DNA from: Flavobacterium tructae
Lineage (GTDB): Bacteria; Bacteroidota; Bacteroidia; Flavobacteriales; Flavobacteriaceae
Assembly: GCF_002217475.1 (NCBI RefSeq)
Contig: NZ_MUHH01000031.1
Span: forward strand, 94,256 to 131,675
Direction of reading: 5' to 3'
DNA length: 37,420 nucleotides
Positions 27,891 through 35,773 of the stretch are shown in pieces; the stretch's first letter is position 1; each line of letters opens with the position of its first letter. The notes beneath the pieces were generated by a model, which saw nothing but the letters and a program-made list of their open reading frames with translations, did not search any database and was not told the origin of the DNA. A program made the translations under genes and the position numbers.

Positions 27891-28355
27891 ATGAATTGGT
27901 ATGTTGTTTATACAAAACCGAAATGGGAGAAGAAAGTTGCGGATAGACTGATTCAAATGGGTATTGAATGTTACTGTCCATTAATTACGCAAGTGAAAGA
28001 ATGGTCAGATAGAAAGAAGAAAGTTGAAGTCCCTCTTTTTAATTCTTACGTATTCGTTCAATTGAAAGATATTGATCGAAATTCAGTTTTCCAAATAGCC
28101 GGGGTAGTTCGTTATTTGTTTTGGTTGGGGAAACCGGCCATAGTTCGCGATGAAGAAATTAATAGTATAAAAGCAAGTCTGAAAGCTCCAAATATAAGCG
28201 ATATATCAGTAACTTCAATTCAGGCTGGAGATCGAATTAAAATAGAATCCGGCGCTTTTAGTAATCAGGAAGCGATAGTTCAGGAAGTGTCAAATACACA
28301 TTATATATTGGTTTTGGAATCTTTGGGATGTGTGCTTAAAATAAAATACAAATAA
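27891..28355 (+). CDS. UpxY-type NusG paralogue (transcription antiterminator)
   Basis: This 154-aa protein is a specialised NusG. An NGN domain fills about residues 1-100, starting NWYVVYTKPKWEKKVADRLI, with the CPLITQVKEWSDRKKKVEVP and LFNSYVFVQL segments. A C-terminal KOW domain starts at AGDRIKIESGAFSNQEAIV (112-130). It is short for housekeeping NusG, and the position inside a polysaccharide locus is typical of UpxY of Bacteroides capsule operons and of RfaH/LoaP-type regulators. These bind paused RNA polymerase at operon leaders and suppress termination. Directly downstream are a terminator, a promoter and a JUMPstart-like leader, its likely targets. The ATG follows an AAGGAAAATT purine stretch. 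Confidence 0.92.
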   Translation: MNWYVVYTKPKWEKKVADRLIQMGIECYCPLITQVKEWSDRKKKVEVPLFNSYVFVQLKDIDRNSVFQIAGVVRYLFWLGKPAIVRDEEINSIKASLKAPNISDISVTSIQAGDRIKIESGAFSNQEAIVQEVSNTHYILVLESLGCVLKIKYK

Positions 28356-28382
28356 AATAGTTATAGTTTAACTATTTCATTT

Positions 28383-28434
28383 AAAACAGAGGGTAAAATT
28401 CTTTAATTTGAGATTTTATTTCTCTGTTTTTTTT
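28383..28434 (+). terminator. Intrinsic terminator after the upxY-like gene
   Basis: AAAACAGAG (28383-28391) pairs with CTCTGTTTT (28422-28430), 9 bp. Inside, a further TAAAAT/ATTTTA pairing can extend the structure around an A/T loop. A T-run continues to 28434. It begins 28 nt after the stop codon. An antiterminator acting on RNA polymerase from unit A could let transcription pass into unit B. Confidence 0.8.
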
Positions 28435-28526
28435 ATAATATAATTTTTTGCATGCTGATTGATAGAGGATTGTTGGATTTAGTTTTTTTTAATAGTCCGT
28501 TTTTTTGGGTATTACGGGAAAGCGTA

Positions 28527-28558
28527 TTGATTAACTTGAGTTAATATACTATATTTGC
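28527..28558 (+). promoter_or_regulatory. Promoter of polysaccharide unit B
   Basis: TTG at 28527-28529 and TATATTTGC at 28550-28558 are 20 nt apart, a complete consensus promoter. The start would be near 28564, giving a leader of about 60 nt that contains the JUMPstart-like element. Confidence 0.8.
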
Positions 28559-28567
28559 CGAAAATAA

Positions 28568-28624
28568 ATGTAGGGTGTCTGGGGCAAAAAAATGTGACTC
28601 AGAAGGGCGGAGCCGTGAATTGAA
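28568..28624 (+). promoter_or_regulatory. JUMPstart/ops-like leader element
   Basis: TCTGGG (28578-28583) can pair with CTCAGA (28598-28603; 6 bp, one G-U), followed at once by AGGGCGGAGCCGTG, in which GGGCGGAGCCGTG is 28605-28617. Enterobacterial JUMPstart has TCTGG, a short loop, CCAG, and then the ops core GGCGGTAGCGTG. Order, spacing and core bases are alike, and GGC/GCC can form a mini-hairpin as in ops. Two start-stop codon pairs occur, ATGTAG at 28568 and ATGTGA at 28592. The ops-like core ends 7 nt before the ATG of the next gene. Homology is not claimed; the likeness is visual. Confidence 0.55.
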
Positions 28625-29938
28625 ATGACTGAAGTGGATAAAAAAGAATACAAATTGGATGAAAACATAAAGATAGCCGTTATAGGCTTAGGTTATGTTG
28701 GTTTGCCTTTGGCCAGATTATTTGCTACAAAATTTGCCGTTGTAGGTTTTGATATCAATGAAGGACGAGTTGCTTCTCTGAAATCAGGTACAGATACTAC
28801 ATTGGAAATAGATGACGAAACTTTACAGAAGGTTTTGGTCGATAATTCTGGTGACAAACAAGGATTGTACTGCACAACTTCTATAGAAGATATTGCAGAT
28901 TGTAATTATTTTGTGATAACAGTTCCTACTCCGGTAGATAAAAATAATCGTCCTGATTTGACTCCGTTATATAAATCTAGCGAAACAGTTGGTAGAGTAT
29001 TAAAAAGAGGTGATATTGTGATTTACGAATCGACTGTATACCCTGGTGTAACGGAGGAAGAGTGTGTGCCGGTTTTAGAAAAGGTTTCCGGGTTAAAATT
29101 TAATATAGACTTTTTTGCAGGATACTCGCCTGAAAGAATAAACCCTGGTGATAAGGAACATACTGTTGAGAAAATTCTAAAGGTAACCTCAGGGTCTACT
29201 GCGGAGATCGGTCAAAAAGTAGATGCTCTTTATAAATCTGTAATTACTGCCGGAACCCATTTGGCACCTTCAATAAAAGTTGCGGAAGCAGCTAAAGTGA
29301 TCGAAAATTCACAACGAGATATTAATATTGCCTTTGTAAACGAGTTAGCCAAGATATTCAATCTTATGGATATTGATACTCAGGAGGTATTGGCAGCAGC
29401 TTCTACAAAATGGAATTTTTTACCCTTCAAACCTGGATTGGTTGGAGGACACTGTATTGGTGTAGACCCTTACTATCTGGCACAGAGAGCTCAAGAATTT
29501 GGATATCATCCTGAAATAATTTTGGCAGGACGACGTTTAAATGACAGTATGGGGGAATATGTAGCTGCCCAGGTGGTAAAACTGATGATAAAAAAAGGAA
29601 TTTCTGTTAATGGAGCTAATCTGTTAATGCTAGGAATTACTTTCAAAGAAAATTGTCCGGATGTTAGAAATACAAAGATTGTTGATGTAATCAAAGCGTT
29701 AAAAGAATACGGAATAACAGTCACATTATATGATCCTTTAGCCAGTATAGAGGAAGTTAAAAAAGAATACAAATTACAAACTATTAATTCTGTACCAAAA
29801 GAAAAATTCGATGCTATTGTACTTGGAGTAGCACATGCTGAATTTTTAAATCTGGATTTTTCAGAGTTGCAGAAAGAAAATAGTTTATTATACGATGTAA
29901 AAGGAGTCTTAGGTAGTTTAGCTGATAACAGGCTATAG
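28625..29938 (+). CDS. UDP-N-acetylhexosamine 6-dehydrogenase (TviB/WbpO-like)
   Basis: This 437-aa nucleotide sugar dehydrogenase oxidises the C6 of a UDP-HexNAc to the uronic acid. It has the NAD-binding IAVIGLGYVGLPLARLFA, VVGFDINEGRVASLKSGTD, YESTVYPGVTEEECVPVLE, the catalytic Cys277 in GLVGGHCIGVDPYYLA, and ITFKENCPDVRNTK. These segments resemble TviB and WbpO (UDP-GlcNAc/UDP-GalNAc dehydrogenases). With the TviC-like epimerase at 25404 it would give UDP-GalNAcA. UDP-ManNAcA cannot be excluded. It is the first gene of unit B, behind its own promoter and the JUMPstart-like leader. Confidence 0.88.
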   Translation: MTEVDKKEYKLDENIKIAVIGLGYVGLPLARLFATKFAVVGFDINEGRVASLKSGTDTTLEIDDETLQKVLVDNSGDKQGLYCTTSIEDIADCNYFVITVPTPVDKNNRPDLTPLYKSSETVGRVLKRGDIVIYESTVYPGVTEEECVPVLEKVSGLKFNIDFFAGYSPERINPGDKEHTVEKILKVTSGSTAEIGQKVDALYKSVITAGTHLAPSIKVAEAAKVIENSQRDINIAFVNELAKIFNLMDIDTQEVLAAASTKWNFLPFKPGLVGGHCIGVDPYYLAQRAQEFGYHPEIILAGRRLNDSMGEYVAAQVVKLMIKKGISVNGANLLMLGITFKENCPDVRNTKIVDVIKALKEYGITVTLYDPLASIEEVKKEYKLQTINSVPKEKFDAIVLGVAHAEFLNLDFSELQKENSLLYDVKGVLGSLADNRL

Positions 29939-29969
29939 TGCATAAATTCCTTTTTTTATTTAAAAAAGA

Positions 29970-30977
29970 ATGAAAGACAACAATTCAATTATACATGTAA
30001 TTCTAACAGGAGGAGTAGGAAGTAGGTTATGGCCACTTTCTCGTAAAAGTCAGCCAAAACAATATCTAGAAATATTTGAGAATAAATCTTTGTTTGAAAT
30101 TACTGTTGAGCGCAATAGTCATTTAGCGGATAAAGTTATGGTTGTTGGTAATGTTGATAACCACCATCTGAGTGGAAAAGTAATGAACAAAACTAAAACG
30201 AATTATCTAAACATTGTTGAAGCTACACCGAGAAATACTGCAGCGGCAATTGCTTTTGCTGCTTTCGCATCTAATTCTGATGATATTTTAATTGTAACTC
30301 CGTCTGATCATATTATTGATAAAATGGATGATTATAATAATGCTATTCAGAAAGCGATTGCAAAAGCAAATGATGGGTTTATCGTGACGTTTGGAATTAT
30401 ACCTACAAAACCTGAAACTGGATATGGTTATATCGAGTCAAAAGACGATAATGTTTTATCTTTTAGAGAAAAACCAAATGAAACAACAGCGAAAGAATTT
30501 ATAGCAAGAGGTAATTTTCTATGGAATAGTGGAATGTTTTGTTTTAAAGCCGGGGTCTTGTTAGATGAGTTAAAACAATTTCAACCGGATGTATATGAAA
30601 AGTCAAAAGCGGTTTGGGAGACTTCTAAAGGAGGGTTTCTAGATTTGGACCTGTCAAAACAAATACCATCAATAAGTATAGATTATGCTGTTATGGAACG
30701 AAGTAAAAAAATTAAAGTAGTTCCAGCTTCTTTTTCATGGTCAGATCTAGGTTCTTTTGAGTCGGTATATGAATATTTGGTGTCAAAAGGACATCCAGTA
30801 GATGTAAATGGTAATATGGTGATAGGATGTGATAGTTATACAACTTTTTTAGGATTAAAAAATACTATTTTTGTTCACACAGATACTGCAAATTTGATTC
30901 TTCAAAAGGAGAATTCTCAAGATGTGAAAGACATATATAGCGCATTAGAAAGGCAAAATTCAGAATTATTAAATTAA
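29970..30977 (+). CDS. Mannose-1-phosphate guanylyltransferase
   Basis: This 335-aa cytoplasmic enzyme makes GDP-mannose from mannose-1-phosphate and GTP. The nucleotide-binding signature GGVGSRLWPLSRKSQPKQYL spans residues 14-33, and the sugar-binding FREKP is at 165-169, followed by GNFLWNSGMFCF. It lacks the C-terminal phosphomannose isomerase domain of bifunctional ManC/AlgA. It lies 31 nt after the dehydrogenase. No downstream GDP-mannose enzyme such as gmd is visible in the window. Confidence 0.93.
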   Translation: MKDNNSIIHVILTGGVGSRLWPLSRKSQPKQYLEIFENKSLFEITVERNSHLADKVMVVGNVDNHHLSGKVMNKTKTNYLNIVEATPRNTAAAIAFAAFASNSDDILIVTPSDHIIDKMDDYNNAIQKAIAKANDGFIVTFGIIPTKPETGYGYIESKDDNVLSFREKPNETTAKEFIARGNFLWNSGMFCFKAGVLLDELKQFQPDVYEKSKAVWETSKGGFLDLDLSKQIPSISIDYAVMERSKKIKVVPASFSWSDLGSFESVYEYLVSKGHPVDVNGNMVIGCDSYTTFLGLKNTIFVHTDTANLILQKENSQDVKDIYSALERQNSELLN

Positions 30978-30989
30978 TCAGAAAGTAAA

Positions 30990-32036
30990 ATGAGGAAAAT
31001 TCTTATAACTGGCGGTGCTGGTTTTATTGGTTCACACGTAGTAAGACGTTTTGTAAATAAATATCCTGAGTATCAGGTTTTTAATTTAGATGCGTTGACA
31101 TATGCCGGAAATCTTGAGAATATTAAAGATATAGAGGATAAGTCTAACTATACATTTGTAAAAGGAGATATTGTAGATGAAACTTTTATAAACGAACTTT
31201 TTTCGGAACATAACTTTTACGGTGTTTTACATTTAGCTGCTGAATCTCATGTGGATCGTTCGATTGAAGATCCATTAGCTTTCGTTAAAACGAATGTAAT
31301 AGGAACAATGAATTTATTAAACGCAGCAAAGAATCAATGGAAAGGAAATTTTGAAGGAAAGCGTTTTTACCATATCAGTACGGATGAGGTTTATGGCTCA
31401 CTTGGAACTGAAGGACTTTTTACAGAAACAACTTCTTATGATCCTAATTCTCCTTATTCCGCTTCAAAAGCCAGTTCTGATCATTTTGTAAGAGCATATG
31501 GAGAAACTTACGGTTTGCCTTATGTTTTGACTAATTGCTCTAATAACTATGGATCTTATCATTTTCCTGAAAAATTAATTCCTCTTTTTATAAATAATAT
31601 TATCAATAATAAAGCTTTACCGGTATATGGTGATGGTAATTATACACGTGATTGGCTTTTTGTTGAAGATCACGCTATTGCAATAGACTTGGTCTTTCAC
31701 GAAGGTAAAAATCATGAAACGTATAATATTGGAGGCTTTAATGAATGGAAGAATATAGATTTGGTTAAACTATTATGTCAGATCATGGATCAGAAATTAG
31801 GTAGACCGGAAGGGACTTCAAAAGAATTAATTACTTATGTGAAAGACAGACCCGGGCATGATTTGCGTTATGCGATAGATGCTTCAAAAATTAATAAAGA
31901 ATTGGGATGGAAGCCCTCAGTTACTTTTGAAGAAGGCTTAGAAAAAACGATTAATTGGTATCTGGATAATGAAGAGTGGTTACAGAATGTGACTTCTGGT
32001 TCTTATAAAGATTATTATCACAAACAATACTCATAA
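30990..32036 (+). CDS. rfbB: dTDP-glucose 4,6-dehydratase
   Basis: This 348-aa SDR enzyme (RfbB/RmlB) turns dTDP-glucose into dTDP-4-keto-6-deoxyglucose. Visible residues are GGAGFIGS (8-15), HLAAESHVDRS, the catalytic T131-D132-E133 in STDEVYGS, Y156xxxK160 in SPYSASKASSDH, and the C-terminal YVKDRPGHDLRYAID. rmlA, rmlC and rmlD are not in the window. The product could instead feed the aminotransferase at 35774. It is spaced 12 nt from the previous gene. Confidence 0.95.
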   Translation: MRKILITGGAGFIGSHVVRRFVNKYPEYQVFNLDALTYAGNLENIKDIEDKSNYTFVKGDIVDETFINELFSEHNFYGVLHLAAESHVDRSIEDPLAFVKTNVIGTMNLLNAAKNQWKGNFEGKRFYHISTDEVYGSLGTEGLFTETTSYDPNSPYSASKASSDHFVRAYGETYGLPYVLTNCSNNYGSYHFPEKLIPLFINNIINNKALPVYGDGNYTRDWLFVEDHAIAIDLVFHEGKNHETYNIGGFNEWKNIDLVKLLCQIMDQKLGRPEGTSKELITYVKDRPGHDLRYAIDASKINKELGWKPSVTFEEGLEKTINWYLDNEEWLQNVTSGSYKDYYHKQYS

Positions 32037-32085
32037 AATAAACATTTCGTTTCAATCAAACTTAAGGTTAAATTTTAACTCAAAT

Positions 32086-34605
32086 ATGAAAAAGATAATA
32101 TACGTTCTTGCTTTGTTTTTTATTTTACTAGCGTCTTTTAATACAAATGCCCAAGATTTAATAAGGTCTAAAGATTTAAGTACTATAAAAGTTGATTATT
32201 TATCTGATGATGAAATCGCTAAGATTGTTGCTCAGTTAAAGAGCAATAATGCTACTATCAATGATGTTCAGTCTATGGCATTGTCAAAAGGGATGACTCA
32301 AAGTGAATTCGATAAATTAAGGACACGTGTAACGGAGTATGAGAAAAAAAACGGTAAAGACAAAGATAAGAACTCGAAAGATAAAGATAAAAGTAAAGAG
32401 GATAAGTTAAAAGAGTTTGATAAAGATTCTGAGTTTGGAAGAAAACAGGAAAAAATTAAAAATGAAAAAATTAAAGATTCATTAAACGCTTTGATTTTTG
32501 GATCCGAATTGTTTGATAGCCCAACTTTAAATTTTGAGCCGGATTTGAAAATGGCAACACCGGTAAACTATATTTTAGGACCAGGTGATAAGTTAGAAAT
32601 TAGTATATATGGTATTCAACAGTTTGATGATACTGTTCCTGTTAATTTTGAAGGTAAAATTTCAATTCAAAATGTTGGGCAAATAGCAGTATCCGGAATG
32701 TCAATCGAAGCTGCTTCACAAAGAATAAAAACTGCGATCGCAAGAGTTTATAGTACGGTTCGATCTGGACAATCTCAGGTTAGTGTTACCTTGGGCGATA
32801 TTAGAACAATTAAAGTAACAATTGTTGGGGGAAAACAGCCAGGTAATTATTCGATTTCTTCTCTTGCCTCTGTTTATAATGCACTTCATTTAGCAGGAGG
32901 TCCAGGTAAGAATGGCAGTTATAGAAATATAGAATTGATTCGAAATAACAGAGTTTACAAGAATGTTGATATTTATAAGTTTTTAGTAAAAGGTGATCAG
33001 TCAGATAACGTTAGTTTAAAGGATAATGATGTTATTAGAATTCCTGCTTATACTCAAAGAGTTACAGTTGAGGGAGAGGTGAAACGACCAGGGATTTTTG
33101 AGATGAAAAAAGGAGAAAAGTTTTCTGATCTTTTAAATTTTGCCTCAGGATTCAATGAGTTTGCTTATACTGCTTCAGTAAATGTACTTCAGAAAACAGG
33201 AAAGGAATTTAAAGTTCATGATATCAACGAAAGTGAATATGGTTCCTATGTTCCGCAATCAGGAGATGTGTTCAAGGTGACAAAGATTTTGAACCGATTC
33301 GAAAATCGTATTAAAATTGAAGGAGCTGTTTTCAGACCAGATTATTACTCTTATAGTGAAGGAATGAGAGTCTCAGATCTTATTACCAGAGCTGAAGGAC
33401 TTAAAGAAGATGCTTACAGTAAGAGAGCAAGGATTATCCGTTTGAAGACCGATTTAACAACTGAAATTGTTAATGTGGATTTAAGTGCTGCTTTATCTGG
33501 AGATTTAAATGCTGATTTGGAGCTTAAAAGAGAAGATATTGTTACAGTGTATTCTATTTTAGAGTTTAGAGAGGAATATAAAGTAACAATTGACGGGGAA
33601 GTTAAAAACCCCGGTGAATACGAGTATTTTGAAAATCTAACTTTAAATGACCTAGTAGTACAGGTTGGTGGTTTGACTGGATCGGCATCAAAAAGAGTTG
33701 AAATAGCCAGAATGGTAAAATCTGATGTAATCGATGATGCTGACCCAAAAAAAATTGAATTGGTTGAGCTTGAAATTACCGCTGATAACAACGAGCAGAT
33801 CAAAAATTTTGTGTTAAAGCCTTTTGATGTGATCAACATAAGAAGAATGGCAGTTTATGAAAAGCCTCAAATGGTTAAGGTAAGTGGAGCTGTTACCTAC
33901 CCAGGTAAATATGTTCTGGCAAATAAAAAAGAAACGGTTTACAACGTTGTAATGAGAGCAGGAGGTTTAACATCTATTGCGAACCTGGATGGTATGAAAA
34001 TAAAAAGGCCAATAAAGCAAGAGCAAATTGAACAATTAGAAACTGTAAATCTTAATTTGGATAAAAAATTGACTGCGGAAGAAGAAGCGCTGAAACCAAA
34101 ACAGGAAGGTCTAAATTTAAAAGAAAAAGATACACTTAGTTCTAAATTATCTAAAAAACTTAGAGACGAATTAAAATTCGCGACTATTCCCGTAAATTGG
34201 GAAAAGATTGTGAAAGATAAAAATCACTATTCCAACGTTACTTTATTTCCAGGCGACGAAATTGAAGTTGCTGTTTACAATGAAGGCGTGAAAGTAACTG
34301 GAAATGTATTATTGACTTCTGAAATTCCATATAGAAGCGGAAAAGGGTTTAAATATTATATAAATTCTGTAGGAGGGGTTGATAGTAAAGGATGGAAAAA
34401 GAAAGCTTATATTATTTATCCTAACGGTAAAGCTTCTGTAACTACATCATTTTTGTTTTTTAGATCTTATCCTAGGGTAGAGCCTGATTCGCAAATTGTA
34501 GTTCCTGAAAAACCACAAACTAAAAAAATGACAGCAGGAGAATGGGTTGGTATTGGAAGCGTAATTTCTAGTTTAGCGTTATTAATAGTTACTGCTTTTA
34601 AATAA
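32086..34605 (+). CDS. Large SLBB-repeat polysaccharide export protein
   Basis: This 839-aa envelope protein has a signal peptide (residues 1-22, ending NTNA), then a charged Lys/Asp low-complexity linker at about 86-131, a polysaccharide export domain from about 158 (GPGDKLEISIYGI), and about six SLBB-like repeats recognisable by xVxGxVxxPGxY patterns. A terminal hydrophobic helix is at about 817-838. Unlike the smaller Wza-like protein in unit A, it has no lipobox Cys. It pairs with the Wzz protein 9 nt downstream and would form a second, distinct export channel. Confidence 0.88.
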   Translation: MKKIIYVLALFFILLASFNTNAQDLIRSKDLSTIKVDYLSDDEIAKIVAQLKSNNATINDVQSMALSKGMTQSEFDKLRTRVTEYEKKNGKDKDKNSKDKDKSKEDKLKEFDKDSEFGRKQEKIKNEKIKDSLNALIFGSELFDSPTLNFEPDLKMATPVNYILGPGDKLEISIYGIQQFDDTVPVNFEGKISIQNVGQIAVSGMSIEAASQRIKTAIARVYSTVRSGQSQVSVTLGDIRTIKVTIVGGKQPGNYSISSLASVYNALHLAGGPGKNGSYRNIELIRNNRVYKNVDIYKFLVKGDQSDNVSLKDNDVIRIPAYTQRVTVEGEVKRPGIFEMKKGEKFSDLLNFASGFNEFAYTASVNVLQKTGKEFKVHDINESEYGSYVPQSGDVFKVTKILNRFENRIKIEGAVFRPDYYSYSEGMRVSDLITRAEGLKEDAYSKRARIIRLKTDLTTEIVNVDLSAALSGDLNADLELKREDIVTVYSILEFREEYKVTIDGEVKNPGEYEYFENLTLNDLVVQVGGLTGSASKRVEIARMVKSDVIDDADPKKIELVELEITADNNEQIKNFVLKPFDVINIRRMAVYEKPQMVKVSGAVTYPGKYVLANKKETVYNVVMRAGGLTSIANLDGMKIKRPIKQEQIEQLETVNLNLDKKLTAEEEALKPKQEGLNLKEKDTLSSKLSKKLRDELKFATIPVNWEKIVKDKNHYSNVTLFPGDEIEVAVYNEGVKVTGNVLLTSEIPYRSGKGFKYYINSVGGVDSKGWKKKAYIIYPNGKASVTTSFLFFRSYPRVEPDSQIVVPEKPQTKKMTAGEWVGIGSVISSLALLIVTAFK

Positions 34606-34614
34606 AATAATTTA

Positions 34615-35688
34615 ATGGAGAATAAATCTACTGAAAACGATCAAATTTCGTTAAAAGAATTATTAGAAAAAATAAGTGAATGGTACAACTATCTACTTTC
34701 TCGATGGAAGATTATTATTGGAATTGCATTCTTAGGTGCAGTTTTTGGCTTAACCTATTCACTTATAAAGAAACCAATTTATACTGCAACTTTATCATTC
34801 GCTCTAGAAGATGAAAAAAGCGGAGGTGGTGGAATTGGAAGTGCTCTTGGTTTAGCAAGTTCACTTGGTCTAGATCTGGGTTCTGGAGGTGGAAGCATTT
34901 TTGTTGGGTCTAATTTAACAGAGTTGTTTAAATCAAGATCTATGGTCGAGAAGACTTTGTTATCGCCAGTTAAAATTAATAATAAAGTTATTTCATTAGC
35001 TGAAATGTATATTCAGAATAATGAATGGCGTAAAAAATGGAAAGATAATTCAAAACTTGCTAAGATTGAATTTTTGCCAAATAAAGATCGTAAATTATTT
35101 TCTCGAATGCATGATAGTATTTTGGGAGAGATTTATGGGGATTTATCGAAAGAAGCTTTAACCGTAGCGCAAAAAGATAAAAAAATAAGCATTATTAATA
35201 TTGACGTTTCTTCAACAAATGAATTGTTTTCAAAATATTTTTGTGAGGCTTTAGCTAAAGAAGTAGGGATGTTTTATGTCCAAAGCAAAAGTAAAAAAGC
35301 AAGATTAAACATGTCAATTCTAGAGCGTCAGGTGGATTCTATTCAAGGAGAGTTAAATGGTGCTATAAGAGGAGTTGCAGTTGCAAATGATAATACATTT
35401 ATGTTAAATCCAGCATTGAATGTTCGTCGGGCTCCTTCTGTAAGAAGGCAGGTTGACGTACAAGCTAATACTGCAATTCTTACTGAATTAATAAAGCAAT
35501 CTGAATTAGCTAAAGTTACTTTACGAAAGGAAACGCCTTTAATACAAGTAATAGATAAGCCAATTTTACCCTTAAAAAGGGAGAAATTTGGAAAAATTAA
35601 AGGGATAGTTTTTGGCGGGACAATAGCTTTTATTCTTGTTACTATTTTTTTGATTTTAAGAAGAATTTTGAGAAATATAATGTTATAG
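34615..35688 (+). CDS. Wzz-type chain length / co-polymerase protein without kinase
   Basis: This 357-aa inner-membrane protein has the Wzz topology: a membrane segment at about 32-51, a periplasmic region with helical coiled segments, and a second membrane segment near 328-351 after the IDKPILPLKREKFGK motif. A glycine-rich stretch at about 69-94 (GGGGIGSALGLAS and onward) resembles flavobacterial homologues. There is no cytoplasmic kinase domain, in contrast to the Wzc-like protein in unit A. It follows the SLBB export gene by 9 nt. Confidence 0.85.
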   Translation: MENKSTENDQISLKELLEKISEWYNYLLSRWKIIIGIAFLGAVFGLTYSLIKKPIYTATLSFALEDEKSGGGGIGSALGLASSLGLDLGSGGGSIFVGSNLTELFKSRSMVEKTLLSPVKINNKVISLAEMYIQNNEWRKKWKDNSKLAKIEFLPNKDRKLFSRMHDSILGEIYGDLSKEALTVAQKDKKISIINIDVSSTNELFSKYFCEALAKEVGMFYVQSKSKKARLNMSILERQVDSIQGELNGAIRGVAVANDNTFMLNPALNVRRAPSVRRQVDVQANTAILTELIKQSELAKVTLRKETPLIQVIDKPILPLKREKFGKIKGIVFGGTIAFILVTIFLILRRILRNIML

Positions 35689-35702
35689 TACTTTCTTTGT
35701 GA

Positions 35703-35740
35703 CTTAATCTTTTAGTGAAAAAATCTGTTAAGGTTTTTTT
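35703..35740 (+). terminator. Possible weak terminator after the wzz-like gene
   Basis: CTTAA (35703-35707) pairs with TTAAG (35728-35732), with inner TTTT/AAAA pairing, and a T7 run ends at 35740. The stem is short and A/T-only. It could attenuate transcription in the 85-nt gap before the aminotransferase gene. Confidence 0.35.
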
Positions 35741-35773
35741 GATGAAACGAAAATTATAAATTTTATAAAAAAA

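Larger units (their letters stand above)
28356..28624 (+). other. Regulatory intergenic region between polysaccharide units A and B
   Basis: These 269 nt contain no gene. From left to right they hold a 6-bp palindrome (ATAGTTTAACTAT), the unit A terminator (28383-28434), about 90 nt of T-rich sequence without a clear signal, the unit B promoter (28527-28558), and the JUMPstart-like leader (28568-28624) ending at the start codon of the dehydrogenase gene. The concentration of signals right after a NusG paralogue gene makes it the main control region of the locus. Confidence 0.8.

Noticed and set aside
31011..31020. GGCGGTGCTG near the start of rfbB as a second ops-like site
   Set aside because: It encodes the conserved GGAG of the NAD-binding motif and has no JUMPstart-like stem before it.
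32351..32480. AAAGATAAA-type repeats as a CRISPR or tandem DNA repeat
   Set aside because: They encode the Lys/Asp-rich linker of the SLBB protein, are irregular and have no spacer pattern.
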